Below are positions 1 to 8,986 of a stretch of DNA of 64,000 nucleotides, one piece after another. The DNA comes from Gammaproteobacteria bacterium. Lineage in GTDB: Bacteria; Pseudomonadota; Gammaproteobacteria; Eutrophobiales; Eutrophobiaceae. A program made the translations under genes and the position numbers. The stretch is taken from positions 1 through 64,000 of the forward strand of contig JAPOQU010000096.1 in the NCBI GenBank assembly GCA_026710545.1. Direction: 5' to 3'. Position 1 is the first letter of the stretch, and every line of letters begins with the position of its first letter. Under the pieces are notes generated by a model that saw only the letters and a program-made list of their open reading frames with translations, searched no databases and was not told where the DNA came from.

Positions 1-114
1 GCCTGGGAGACCCGACGCAACCGGGAGCAGGCCAGTATCAACTGGATGTTTGATGTCGACAAGGCCCGGACCAAACTGCACCGGGCCTATGACAAGTTAA
101 CCGGTCAGAATTAA
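1..114 (+). pseudogene. IS630-like transposase, C-terminal end only
   Basis: The first 38 codons read in frame from the window edge to a TAA. The encoded tail contains INWMFDVDKARTKLHRAY, which resembles the extreme C-terminus of IS630-family DDE transposases, where an acidic W-M/F-x-x-D-K-A-R block is common. Only this end is visible, so it cannot be told whether the rest of the gene is intact outside the window. The element ends just before a truncated hsdS reading frame, which suggests it inserted into that gene. The family assignment rests on one short block and is moderate. Confidence 0.55.
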
Positions 115-140
115 ATTGAAAGAGTACTAGGACGGTTCGA

Positions 141-1460
141 TTGGAAAGTTTAATTGAGAAGTCACATATCAAATACCGTGACTTCAATAGTGAGCGTGAA
201 CTTGAAGCTTTTGGAGTTTCAAACACCGAAGGGATAACTCGCACCACACATCGCAGGTCGGATGACTTGGAAGACTATCTCGTCATTCAGCCAGGTTCGA
301 TCGCTTACAATCCTTACCGTGTCAATGTGGGTTCGATTGGCCTGACTCCAGATGGCGTTTACGGTTTGGTGAGTCCCGCTTACGTGGTTTTTAGAGCAAA
401 GGAACGAGAACTTGTTCCAGAGGTACTATTGGATTTTTTGAAGTCATCAGAAGGGTTGCGACAAATCAACAAGCTGGCCCGAGGAACAGTGCGGAAAGCT
501 CTGAGGTTTGACGAACTTTGCAAAATTGATTTTCCGACAATTCCATACGACCAACAGATTAAAATCCTTGAACGCAAGCAAAACTTTAACCAGCAACACA
601 GGAGGTTACTCTCGGAAATCACCCGCCAGGAAACCCTTCTTGGGAAACTCAAACAGGCGATCTTACAGGACGCGATACAAGGTAAACTGACAGCGGCCTG
701 GCGGAAAGAAAATCCCGAAGTCGAACCTGCAAGCCAACTTCTGGAGCGCATTCGTAAAGAAAAGCAGCACCTAATCGCTGAAAAGAAGCTCCGTAAAGAA
801 AAACCACTGCCCCCTATCAGTCTTACTGAAATCCCATTCAAAATTCCCAAGGGGTGGGAATGGTGCCGTCTTGATGATATTTTAAACGTCAGAGCGGGGA
901 TTGCAAAGGGAGGAAAGCGCTATACGGGATCAATCCGACCAACGCCATATCTGAGGGTTGCTAACGTACAACGCGGCTACCTTGAACTGGATCAAGTCAA
1001 ATTGCTCGACCTTCCAGGCCAGGAAGCTGAGAAATATGCTCTTCAAAACGACGATCTGCTTGTGACTGAAGGTGGTGACCCGGATAAAGTTGGTCGGTGT
1101 GCTGTTTGGCATAATGAAATTGAAGGCTGCATTCACCAGAACCATATTTTTTGTATGAGGCCCAATCTGAGATTATCGGTAGAGACAGACTTTGTGCCGC
1201 TTATACTAAACTCTCCTTTCTGTCAGGATTACTTTCTCGGTTCCTACAAACAAACTACGAATTTAGCATCAATCAACAAGACTGTGTTACGGTCAACGCC
1301 GATTGCTCTCCCCTCGTTCGTCGAGCAAGCCTTCATCATAAAACAAGTAAAAATGCTAATGACAACTTGCCAGGTGCTGGAAACAGAAATCGAAAAATCC
1401 CGTTCCCACGCAGTTCATCTTCTCCAAACCGTCCTCAAAGAATCGTTTAACCGAGCATGA
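141..1460 (+). CDS. hsdS: Type I restriction-modification specificity subunit (HsdS), 5'-truncated
   Basis: HsdS gives a type I restriction-modification complex its DNA target. Visible here are most of a first target recognition domain (about residues 1-150), the central conserved coiled region ending ILQDAIQGKLTAAWR, then IPKGWEWCRL, which typically opens the second recognition domain, and a C-terminal helix. At 439 residues it is shorter than the usual size for this class, and the missing part is the N-terminus. The frame is open only back to position 120, with a stop at 117-119 directly after the IS630-like fragment, and the first candidate start is a TTG at 141 without a good ribosome site. 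The likely reading is a gene cut by the insertion element, possibly non-functional. No hsdM or hsdR lies in the window; they may be upstream. The next gene overlaps its stop by four bases (ATGA). Confidence 0.8.
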   Translation: MESLIEKSHIKYRDFNSERELEAFGVSNTEGITRTTHRRSDDLEDYLVIQPGSIAYNPYRVNVGSIGLTPDGVYGLVSPAYVVFRAKERELVPEVLLDFLKSSEGLRQINKLARGTVRKALRFDELCKIDFPTIPYDQQIKILERKQNFNQQHRRLLSEITRQETLLGKLKQAILQDAIQGKLTAAWRKENPEVEPASQLLERIRKEKQHLIAEKKLRKEKPLPPISLTEIPFKIPKGWEWCRLDDILNVRAGIAKGGKRYTGSIRPTPYLRVANVQRGYLELDQVKLLDLPGQEAEKYALQNDDLLVTEGGDPDKVGRCAVWHNEIEGCIHQNHIFCMRPNLRLSVETDFVPLILNSPFCQDYFLGSYKQTTNLASINKTVLRSTPIALPSFVEQAFIIKQVKMLMTTCQVLETEIEKSRSHAVHLLQTVLKESFNRA

Positions 1461-2095
1461 TTCTTACTAAAGAGCAACAACGCGTCTTTGACTGGCTAAA
1501 CAATAAACTTCAGTTACCCGTTTTTGCTGAAGGATACAAAGGCGCCTTGCAACTACTATACGAGCAGTCGCCGGGTTATATTACATTTGTAGCACATGCA
1601 GGAAGAGATTTAATGAATACTCTTGCCAGGACTGTTTCCGGTATCAACACTAGTAGAGTTGAGTATCGACAACACTTGGATAAATTGCAAAGAGAGTGGA
1701 AAGAAGAGTGGGGAGCCATAGGGTTTAATAAAACAGATAATGCGGAAAAGGGACATTTAATTCCTTATGACACCTGCCAGAAGGTAAAACACCTTATTGA
1801 CGAACACAAAAAGGGAAGACTCAGAAGCGTAGAGGCCGATGACCTGTTCTTTACGACCTTTTTAGCCTATGAAGACAAGGAAAGAATACCCAGGAATTTT
1901 TTAGGTGAATGGAAGGCAGCGAAACGATGGTTTCAGAAGCATACTCATCTGCGAAAGGACGATTTTTCCCGCGATACGGCCTCTGAAGTTAAAATGCATT
2001 TCACAGCACTTGATGAATTATTATATGTAGCAGCAAGCAGTGAATTCGAACGCATAAAAGGTATCAATGAAATCCTGGAAGAAACCAACCAATGA
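1457..2095 (+). CDS. Unrecognised protein in restriction island, 212 aa
   Basis: I do not recognise this family. It is soluble, charged and mostly helical by composition, with no signal peptide, no membrane segment and no obvious nucleotide-binding loop. It begins with an ATG overlapping the hsdS stop (ATGA), so it is translationally coupled to hsdS. Its own end runs into the start of the large following gene. Coupling to a type I specificity gene suggests it is part of the same restriction or anti-phage module, but that is inference from position only. Base composition is more A+T-rich than the box genes downstream, in keeping with an acquired island. Confidence 0.65.
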   Translation: MILTKEQQRVFDWLNNKLQLPVFAEGYKGALQLLYEQSPGYITFVAHAGRDLMNTLARTVSGINTSRVEYRQHLDKLQREWKEEWGAIGFNKTDNAEKGHLIPYDTCQKVKHLIDEHKKGRLRSVEADDLFFTTFLAYEDKERIPRNFLGEWKAAKRWFQKHTHLRKDDFSRDTASEVKMHFTALDELLYVAASSEFERIKGINEILEETNQ

Positions 2096-2096
2096 A

Positions 2097-4979
2097 ATGG
2101 TAGAGAAGGCACTGGCGTCTGTTAAAAAGGAAACAGATCTCCAATTTTTCTTTACCCGGCTGGAAAACCCGTTGTGGATTCAGCCGTTGACCGAGCGCGG
2201 CTATTTCCACTCACCCCCTCAAGCCAAGAAACTGCCCGATGGTTATATTCAGTTCCCTGCTTGGCCGGAGCTGCAATATCTCAAGAATGTATCAGACAAT
2301 GCATCGGACGACGTCATTGGACTTATATTACAACTTCCTGAAGTTGATAACCCTCGCGTATATGATGATATTCTTGACATAGCATTACGTCTCCATGGTC
2401 AACAATCCGCAAGACTTAAACCAAAAATGCTTGAATATGTGGGCTTGGAGCATCAGTTCTTGGCACATAAATTTACAGATTTGATAGTCCATTGGACTGC
2501 AGAAAATCAGGACTCTGCTGCATTGGATCTCGCAAAGGAACTCATTAAATTTAAACCTGACCCCCATTCAAAGGACAAGCTATCCCAACGGAAAAAAAAC
2601 CCAGAATATTGGACAACAATTCTCGAACCATTACCTCGTTTCGATCAATGGCACTACCAGCAAATATTAGAAAATGGCGTTCGGCCATTAACAGATAGGG
2701 CGGCCTATCAGGTTGCCGAGGTCCTTATCAATGCCACGGCGAGTATGCTTCGATTAAGTACGCACCAGGAAGATATCGATGAAGAAAAAGATGAAGACCT
2801 CTCGGAAATCTGGTGCCGACGCCTGCATCAACCTGACCCGGTCCACGAAGATATTAAAGCAACATTGATTCATACTCTCACCTTCGCCTGCGAGAAGGTT
2901 TACGAAAAATCACCAGAGTCAGTTGGGTCCCTTGACGAAATATTACGAAATCAGCGCTGGAAGGTTTTCAAACGGTTGCGGCAGCACCTCTATGCGTTGA
3001 ATCCAAATGAGCAAACCTTACCCTGGATTCACGATTTCATCATCGAACATGAAGACTATGCCAAATGGGATCATCACTTTGAGTTTCAACTTATGATTCG
3101 CAAGGCTTGTGAGCATTTTGGCGCAGATTTGCTGAATCAGGAAGAAAGAACAACAATATTCGACGCCATTCGTAGTGGCCCACCAAAAGATAATTTCCGC
3201 GAATGGATGGGCGATCAATTCACTGAGGAAAAATTCCGGCAGCGACAGCAAAACTTTCACAGAATGCAACTGCGCCCTTTTGCACGCTTACTGACCGGAG
3301 AATATCAAAGCTACTTTCATGAACTCGAAAATGAATCCAAGGAAAAACCTATTTCTGATGAAGATTATTCGCCCGTCGGGGAGTCAACAGGCGGAGCAGT
3401 CTCGTATCGTAGTCCTCGCACACCCGAAGAACTGGCGACACTTGGCAATGAGGTTCTGCTCGCATATATCAACGAATGGCAAGATGAACATACCGACGAA
3501 AACAACTGGCTGGTCGAAATTAACATCAGGGCATTAGCTGACGCATTTCAAACGGTGTTCAAAGACTCAATAATCCATGATGAGGAACGGCTGGCATTCT
3601 GGATGGACAGGGACAAAGGTGAACGAATTGAGCGTCCCGTCTACGTTAAAGCAATTATCCAAGCGATACAGGGGCACGTGAAAGAGCAATGTTTTGAACA
3701 ACTCGACCTCTGGTTCGGTTTCTGCGAATGGGTGTTGTCGCATCCCGATGCGGAGCATGAGGACGGAGCGAAACCCAGCGAAGAATCTCGAGACTACCCC
3801 GACTGGGGGAATTCACGACAAGCGGTGCAGGATTTCGTAGCGACGTGTGTAGAAAAGGATATGAACGTTCCGTTCTCTGCACGCAAATCACTGGCAAAGC
3901 TTCTTGAACTGCTATGCACACAATTTGACAGGCGGCTGGATTGCGATGAACCGGTCTTCCTGAACCGTGATGATCAAATTACTGAGGCGATCAACAATAC
4001 CCGAAGCCGCGCCTTGCAAACCTTAACCAAATTTGGTTTTTGGGTGCGCAGGCACAATGCTGAGGACACGGTAGCGGAGGTTACATCAATCCTCGAAACA
4101 CGTTTGAAGTCCGCTGCAGAGCGGCCTCTTGCCATGCCTGAGCGCGCAATGCTCGGCATGAACTTCGGCAACCTTCGAATTTTGAATCAAACCTGGGCAA
4201 TCGAGCACAAAGCGGACTTTTTTCCTCAAAAAGATTTGCCTTCATGGATGGAAGCGTTTGGAAACTTTTTGCGCTTCAATCATCCGTCCAAACTGACTTT
4301 TGAAATTCTGAAGCAGGAGTTTGTATTCTCCCTCGACCGCCTGCCCGATTTGGCAGCAAACGAAAATCGGCGTATGGAACTGGTTGATAGATTGGGCCAA
4401 CATCTTTTCACCTATTACCTGTGGCAAATCTATCCACTCAGCGGTAATGACAGCCTGCTGGAAAAATTCTATGAAAAAACCACAGGGGACCGGCAACGAT
4501 GGGCCAGACTCTTCGACCATGTCGGGCGTTCCTTGAGGAATAGTGGTACACACTTGGACGAAGGCCTAGAAGAACGCATAACCGCTTTCTTTGACTGGCG
4601 ACTTGAAGCCGAGGAACCGAAAGAACTGGCTGAGTTCACCTTCTGGTTGCAGGCGAAATGCCTGGCCCCGGATTGGCGTTTGGATGCTTACTCCAAAACT
4701 CTTGATACAGGCCACGTAAAAGACGTGGGTATCTCAATTGTACTGGATTCATTGAACGAAATGCTGGAAAACCACACTGCAAAAGTCGTGGAGTGCTTTG
4801 CAAAAATAACTGATGACATTGACCAGGGCAACAGGCTCTACATACAAACAGAAAAAGCCAAGCCCATCCTGGTGGCAGGACTGCGTAACGAAGACGAGAG
4901 TGTGCGCAAAATAGCGGAACGTGCGCGAGAAAACCTTCTGAGGGATGGGCGCTTCGACATCCTGGACATAGATGAGTAG
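2097..4979 (+). CDS. Large unrecognised helical protein, about 960 aa
   Basis: A very large soluble protein with no family I can name. It is rich in Glu, Leu, Trp and Arg with long amphipathic stretches, suggestive of a helical-repeat scaffold. No Walker, nuclease or protease motif stands out. The reading frame is open further upstream (ATG at 2067, inside the previous gene). The ATG at 2097, two bases after the previous stop, is the more economical start. With the 212-aa gene before it, it forms a coupled pair behind hsdS. Large companions of this sort are often found in restriction and defence islands, so a role as sensor or accessory there is a guess. It ends 60 bases before boxC, where the base composition changes. 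Confidence 0.65.
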   Translation: MVEKALASVKKETDLQFFFTRLENPLWIQPLTERGYFHSPPQAKKLPDGYIQFPAWPELQYLKNVSDNASDDVIGLILQLPEVDNPRVYDDILDIALRLHGQQSARLKPKMLEYVGLEHQFLAHKFTDLIVHWTAENQDSAALDLAKELIKFKPDPHSKDKLSQRKKNPEYWTTILEPLPRFDQWHYQQILENGVRPLTDRAAYQVAEVLINATASMLRLSTHQEDIDEEKDEDLSEIWCRRLHQPDPVHEDIKATLIHTLTFACEKVYEKSPESVGSLDEILRNQRWKVFKRLRQHLYALNPNEQTLPWIHDFIIEHEDYAKWDHHFEFQLMIRKACEHFGADLLNQEERTTIFDAIRSGPPKDNFREWMGDQFTEEKFRQRQQNFHRMQLRPFARLLTGEYQSYFHELENESKEKPISDEDYSPVGESTGGAVSYRSPRTPEELATLGNEVLLAYINEWQDEHTDENNWLVEINIRALADAFQTVFKDSIIHDEERLAFWMDRDKGERIERPVYVKAIIQAIQGHVKEQCFEQLDLWFGFCEWVLSHPDAEHEDGAKPSEESRDYPDWGNSRQAVQDFVATCVEKDMNVPFSARKSLAKLLELLCTQFDRRLDCDEPVFLNRDDQITEAINNTRSRALQTLTKFGFWVRRHNAEDTVAEVTSILETRLKSAAERPLAMPERAMLGMNFGNLRILNQTWAIEHKADFFPQKDLPSWMEAFGNFLRFNHPSKLTFEILKQEFVFSLDRLPDLAANENRRMELVDRLGQHLFTYYLWQIYPLSGNDSLLEKFYEKTTGDRQRWARLFDHVGRSLRNSGTHLDEGLEERITAFFDWRLEAEEPKELAEFTFWLQAKCLAPDWRLDAYSKTLDTGHVKDVGISIVLDSLNEMLENHTAKVVECFAKITDDIDQGNRLYIQTEKAKPILVAGLRNEDESVRKIAERARENLLRDGRFDILDIDE

Positions 4980-5038
4980 AGAGAAACTCAGACCGGATTG
5001 CTTTATAATGAAGCCGTGAATAACAGGCAACAACAACC

Positions 5039-6748
5039 ATGCCTGAGTCGGGAAAAATCTATAATGTGTCAGAACTGCCGGTATCAACGGATTCCTTGCA
5101 ATTGGATTTCCGGACTCACCCGGATCGTTACCGGCACTGGAAGTTGACGACCGCCGGTGCAGTCGCAAACCTGGACATGGACGTAAGTGAGGACGACGGC
5201 GCGTTTCCCGGCTACGAGCTGAAGCTTAATTCCTACGATATCGGCGTCGATATCGAACTGTACGACGCGATCCAGAGGCTGCGCTTTGAACACCCGCAAG
5301 TGAAAACCGTGGTGGTCAGTTCCAATAAACCCACCATGTTCTGCGCCGGCGCCAATATCCGCATGCTGGCGGGGGCGTCCCACGGCCATAAGGTGAACTT
5401 CTGCAAATTCACCAACGAGACCCGGAACGCCATTGAGGATGCCGGGGAATTCTCGGGCCAGCGCTACCTGTGCGCACTGAACGGGACTGCAGCAGGCGGC
5501 GGTTATGAGCTGGCGCTGGCCATGGATTACCTTATTTTGATCGACGACGGCAACGCCGCCGTGTCGTTGCCGGAAATCCCGCTGCTTGCCGTACTCCCCG
5601 GCACGGGCGGATTAACCCGCGTCGTCGACAAGAGAAAGGTGCGCCGGGACCTGGCAGACGTGTTCTGCACCGTGGAGGAAGGCGTGAAAGGCCAACGCGC
5701 GCTTGACTGGCGCCTGGTGGATGAAATCGTGCCCGGTTCGCAGTTTGCGCAGCGGGTGGCTGAGCGGGCCGGGGAAATGAGCCGGATGTCCGACCGTCCC
5801 GGCAATGCCCAGGGGGTGATACTCACGCCCTTATCCAGAAAGACGGCGGCAGACAGCCTCGAATACGACTGGCTGGACCTGTCCATAGACAGGAAACACC
5901 GCAACGTTACCCTGCACGTCAGGGCGCCCGGTTCTGCGGCGCCGGACACCATGGCGGACGCCATTGTCCTGGGGGACCGGTTCTGGCCCCTGGCCCTGGC
6001 GCGGCAACTGGACGATGCCCTGCTGCACCTGCGTTTCAACGAACCGGACATCGGCACCATTATCATCACCAGCGCCGGCGCGGCCGGGACCGTCAGCGGC
6101 TATGACGCATTCCTGCAGCGCCACCAGGATAACTGGCTGATACGGGAAATCATCCTGTACTGGAAACGCACCCTGAAACGGCTGGACCTGACGTCACGCA
6201 CCAGCTTTGCCTTTATCGAGCCTGGAAGCTGCTTCGCCGGCCTGCTGGCCGAGTTCCTGTTCGCCGTGGACCGCAGTTACATGCTGGACGGCCGCTTCGA
6301 GGATGATGACACGCCGGCAGCCACCATCGTGCTGAGCGAAAGCAACTTCGGACCCCTGCCGATGTGTAACGGTTTGACGCGCCTGGAAACCCGGTTCCTG
6401 GGCGAGCCCGGCAGTGTCGCGGCCGCAAGAGAGCATATCGGCCGGGAACTGGACGCCGCCCTGGCTGCCGAACTTGGGCTGGTGACCTTTACCCCGGATG
6501 ACATCGACTGGGAGGATGAGATCAGGATGCTGCTGGAAGAACGAGCCAGTTTCTCTCCCGATGCCCTGGTCGGGATGGAGGCGAATTTGCGTTTTGCCGG
6601 GCCGGAAACCCTGGAGACCAAGATCTTCGGGCGGCTTACCGCCTGGCAGAACTGGATATTCCAGCGGCCCAACGCGGTGAGTGACGCCGGCGCGTTGCGC
6701 CGTTACGGCACGGGACTGCGTCCGGAATACGACAAAAACCGGGTATAG
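5039..6748 (+). CDS. boxC: 2,3-epoxybenzoyl-CoA dihydrolase (BoxC)
   Basis: BoxC opens the ring of 2,3-epoxybenzoyl-CoA hydrolytically in the aerobic benzoyl-CoA (box) pathway, giving 3,4-dehydroadipyl-CoA semialdehyde and formate. The 569-residue protein has the BoxC length and a double-crotonase plan. Near the start is YRHWKLTTAGAVANLDMDV, then FCAGANIRML (oxyanion hole region), GTAAGGGYELALAMDY and the block LPGTGGLTRVVDKRKVR, all typical of BoxC rather than of short enoyl-CoA hydratases. The ATG at 5039 gives the expected N-terminus, although the ribosome site is poor. boxB follows after a palindromic repeat; boxA and a benzoate-CoA ligase are not in the window. Confidence 0.93.
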   Translation: MPESGKIYNVSELPVSTDSLQLDFRTHPDRYRHWKLTTAGAVANLDMDVSEDDGAFPGYELKLNSYDIGVDIELYDAIQRLRFEHPQVKTVVVSSNKPTMFCAGANIRMLAGASHGHKVNFCKFTNETRNAIEDAGEFSGQRYLCALNGTAAGGGYELALAMDYLILIDDGNAAVSLPEIPLLAVLPGTGGLTRVVDKRKVRRDLADVFCTVEEGVKGQRALDWRLVDEIVPGSQFAQRVAERAGEMSRMSDRPGNAQGVILTPLSRKTAADSLEYDWLDLSIDRKHRNVTLHVRAPGSAAPDTMADAIVLGDRFWPLALARQLDDALLHLRFNEPDIGTIIITSAGAAGTVSGYDAFLQRHQDNWLIREIILYWKRTLKRLDLTSRTSFAFIEPGSCFAGLLAEFLFAVDRSYMLDGRFEDDDTPAATIVLSESNFGPLPMCNGLTRLETRFLGEPGSVAAAREHIGRELDAALAAELGLVTFTPDDIDWEDEIRMLLEERASFSPDALVGMEANLRFAGPETLETKIFGRLTAWQNWIFQRPNAVSDAGALRRYGTGLRPEYDKNRV

Positions 6749-6753
6749 CAATG

Positions 6754-6795
6754 GGATATTTGGGGTCAGAGTAAATACTCTGACCCCAAATATCC
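6754..6795. repeat. Perfect 20-bp palindrome, REP-like, between boxC and boxB
   Basis: Arms GGATATTTGGGGTCAGAGTA (6754-6773) and its exact complement (6776-6795) surround a two-base loop. The core GGGTCAGAGTA reappears as the outer arms of the element at 18402-18490, so this is a dispersed family and not a gene-specific terminator. It could still fold in the boxC-boxB transcript. A REP-like or MITE-like origin is inferred. Confidence 0.85.
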
Positions 6796-6819
6796 TGGCA
6801 CGGCAAGAGTAGTGAGGAT

Positions 6820-8265
6820 ATGACCATGAGTAATGTAGATTACGACAGCTTGATCCCCAACAACGTGGGGCTCGCCGCGGACCGGCGCTTGCAGCGGGCG
6901 CTGGAGCGCTGGCATCCGAATTTTATCGACTGGTGGAAGACCATGGGGCCGGACGGTTTCCAGGACCTGGAGGTTTACCTGCGCACGGCCATCGGTGTGG
7001 ACCCGGAGGGCTGGGCCAGGTTCGGTTACGTGAAAATGCCGGACTATCGCTGGGGTATATTACTGGCCCCGCAGGAAGAAAACCGCAGGATCGCCTTCGG
7101 CCGGCACAAGGGCGAACCGGTGTGGCAGGAGGTGCCGGGAGAGTACCGCGCCATGTTGCGGCGCCTGGTCGTAATCCAGGGTGATACGGAACCCGCTTCG
7201 GTGGAACAGCAACGCTTCCTGGGACATACCGCGCCTTCGCTGTACGACATGCGTAACGTGTTCCAGGTCAACGTCGAGGAAGGCCGCCACCTGTGGGCCA
7301 TGGTCTACCTGCTGCACAAGTACTTCGGGCGCGACGGCCGGGAGGAGGCGGAGGACCTGCTGGTACGGCGTTCCGGCGACCGGGACAAGCCCCGCATCCT
7401 CGGCGCGTTCAACGAAAAAACGCCGGACTGGTTGTCGTTCTTCATGTTCACCACCTTCACCGACCGGGACGGCAAGATGCAACTCGAGTCCCTGGCCCAG
7501 TCCGGGTTTGACCCCCTGGCCCGCACCACCCGGTTCATGCTGACCGAGGAAGGCCACCACATGTTCGTGGGCCGGACCGGCGTCGAACGGGTCGTGAGAC
7601 GCACCTGCGAGGTGATGCGGGGAAACGGCATTGCCGACCCCGCGGACATTGAAAAGGTCAGGGGCCTGGGCGTCATCGACCTGCCGACCATGCAGAAAAA
7701 AATCAATTTCCATTATTCCGTGACCCTGGACCTGTTCGGCGCCGAGATATCCACCAATGCATCCAATGCGTACAACGCCTCATTGAAAGGCCGTTTCAGG
7801 GAAACCACTATCGATGATGACCACCAGCTCCATAACAGCACTTACCCGGTGCTCAAGCATCTAGACGGGAAACTGGTCAGCATCGACGAACCGGCCATCA
7901 ACGCTGTCAACAGCCGCCTGTGTGATGACTTTATTACAGATTGCGAACAGGTCCTGGCCACCTGGAACAAGGCTATTGCCGATAACGGCTATGCCTACCG
8001 TCTGAGCCTGCCCAGCCGCGCCTTCAACCGGGCAGTAGGTGAGTTCAGCGACGTTCATGCCGCGCCGGATGGACAACTGCTCGCTCAAGCCGACTGGGAA
8101 CAACGCCGGGAAGAATGGTTGCCGGATAATGACGACCTGGAGTTCCTGCTGTCGCTCATGGAACAGGTGACGGAACCGGGCAGGTTCGCCCACTGGATAG
8201 CGCCCCCCCGGGCCGGCATCAACGGCAAACCCGGCGATTTTGAATACGTGAAGATAGCTGCGTAA
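6820..8265 (+). CDS. boxB: Benzoyl-CoA 2,3-epoxidase, oxygenase subunit (BoxB)
   Basis: BoxB is the diiron oxygenase that epoxidises benzoyl-CoA, taking electrons from the reductase BoxA. The 481-residue protein starts with the characteristic YDSLIPNNVGLAADRRLQRALE block. The ferritin-like core shows two diiron motifs, EEGRHLWAM and EEGHHMFVG, and ends with the long C-terminal domain typical of BoxB. A GAGG ribosome site precedes the ATG at 6820; a second ATG two codons on (6826) is possible. It lies in the same direction as boxC, in the order boxC-boxB, which differs from loci where boxA, boxB and boxC are contiguous. Without boxA here the pathway needs genes elsewhere. Confidence 0.95.
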   Translation: MTMSNVDYDSLIPNNVGLAADRRLQRALERWHPNFIDWWKTMGPDGFQDLEVYLRTAIGVDPEGWARFGYVKMPDYRWGILLAPQEENRRIAFGRHKGEPVWQEVPGEYRAMLRRLVVIQGDTEPASVEQQRFLGHTAPSLYDMRNVFQVNVEEGRHLWAMVYLLHKYFGRDGREEAEDLLVRRSGDRDKPRILGAFNEKTPDWLSFFMFTTFTDRDGKMQLESLAQSGFDPLARTTRFMLTEEGHHMFVGRTGVERVVRRTCEVMRGNGIADPADIEKVRGLGVIDLPTMQKKINFHYSVTLDLFGAEISTNASNAYNASLKGRFRETTIDDDHQLHNSTYPVLKHLDGKLVSIDEPAINAVNSRLCDDFITDCEQVLATWNKAIADNGYAYRLSLPSRAFNRAVGEFSDVHAAPDGQLLAQADWEQRREEWLPDNDDLEFLLSLMEQVTEPGRFAHWIAPPRAGINGKPGDFEYVKIAA

Positions 8266-8387
8266 GCGGTTACAGCACCTACTCCAACCTGGAGGGATTT
8301 ACGGATAATTCTCGATGGCTATGCAGCCCTGTGCCGGCCATTTGGAAAAAACCCTGATTAAGTTTGACAGTTGGCGAGCTCATATGA

Positions 8388-8413
8388 AATCATGTGCATG
8401 AAATACATGTATT
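8388..8413. promoter_or_regulatory. Candidate NsrR operator upstream of norS
   Basis: The stretch contains GTGCATG directly followed by AAATACATGTA. The second part matches eight bases of the AAATRCATCTT half-site known for NsrR, and the first is a poor inverted half. A TTGACA at 8364-8369 could be a -35 box. nsrR itself closes this operon, so autogenous NO-responsive control is expected. The match is imperfect and the call is tentative. Confidence 0.35.
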
Positions 8414-8446
8414 AGATCGTATCCATCACTCAGAGGGGGAATACTG

Positions 8447-8971
8447 ATGATCCAAGAGACTGTCTGGCTTATATCGCTCTCACTCATGGCCATTATTACG
8501 GCCGTCTTCATATATGTCGCTGTCAACTCGTCAAAAACGGTCCCGGATTTCGAAGCGGTACAGGCGCGCGCCTTGAGTTTCAGGGCGAAGTTGTTCTGGA
8601 CCCTGCTCGTTGCAGGAGTGATCATTTTTATTGCTACAACCCAGGTATTGCCGTACGCCACGACACGCGGTGAGGTCAGCGCCGACGCCGTTGAAATTAA
8701 CGCGGTCGGCAAACAATGGTTCTGGGAACTGAGTCAAAATGAGGTTGAAGCGGGTACTACCGTGATATTCAACGTCACGACTGAGGATGTCAACCATGGG
8801 ATGGGCATATATGACAGCGAACTGCGGTTGCTTGCCCAGACCCAGGCAATGCCCGGGTATGAGAATAAACTGAAGTTCACGTTCAGTGAACCGGGCCAAT
8901 ACCGATTAATGTGTATGGAGTATTGCGGCCTGTCCCACCACACGATGATCATTCCATTTAACGTCAAGTGA
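8447..8971 (+). CDS. norS: CuA subunit of sNOR-type nitric oxide reductase (NorS)
   Basis: A membrane-anchored cupredoxin of the cytochrome oxidase subunit II fold, 174 residues. It has two N-terminal membrane helices (about residues 5-25 and 45-65) and a periplasmic domain with a full CuA site: an upstream His in DVNHGM, then C-x3-C-x3-H-x2-M in CMEYCGLSHHTM. It would pass electrons from a periplasmic donor to NorY. Taken alone it resembles subunit II of a small oxidase. The gene order CuA subunit, heme-copper subunit, SenC, orf1 is that of the norSY-senC-orf1 operon described in ammonia oxidisers, and the subunit I active site supports NO reduction. NsrR at the end of the cluster agrees with this. 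Confidence 0.82.
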   Translation: MIQETVWLISLSLMAIITAVFIYVAVNSSKTVPDFEAVQARALSFRAKLFWTLLVAGVIIFIATTQVLPYATTRGEVSADAVEINAVGKQWFWELSQNEVEAGTTVIFNVTTEDVNHGMGIYDSELRLLAQTQAMPGYENKLKFTFSEPGQYRLMCMEYCGLSHHTMIIPFNVK

Positions 8972-8986
8972 TTAAGGAGTCCCGTC

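Noticed and set aside
6194-6751. A 185-codon open frame antisense to boxC
   Set aside because: Low-complexity translation in G+C-rich coding DNA, no family match, fully inside boxC.
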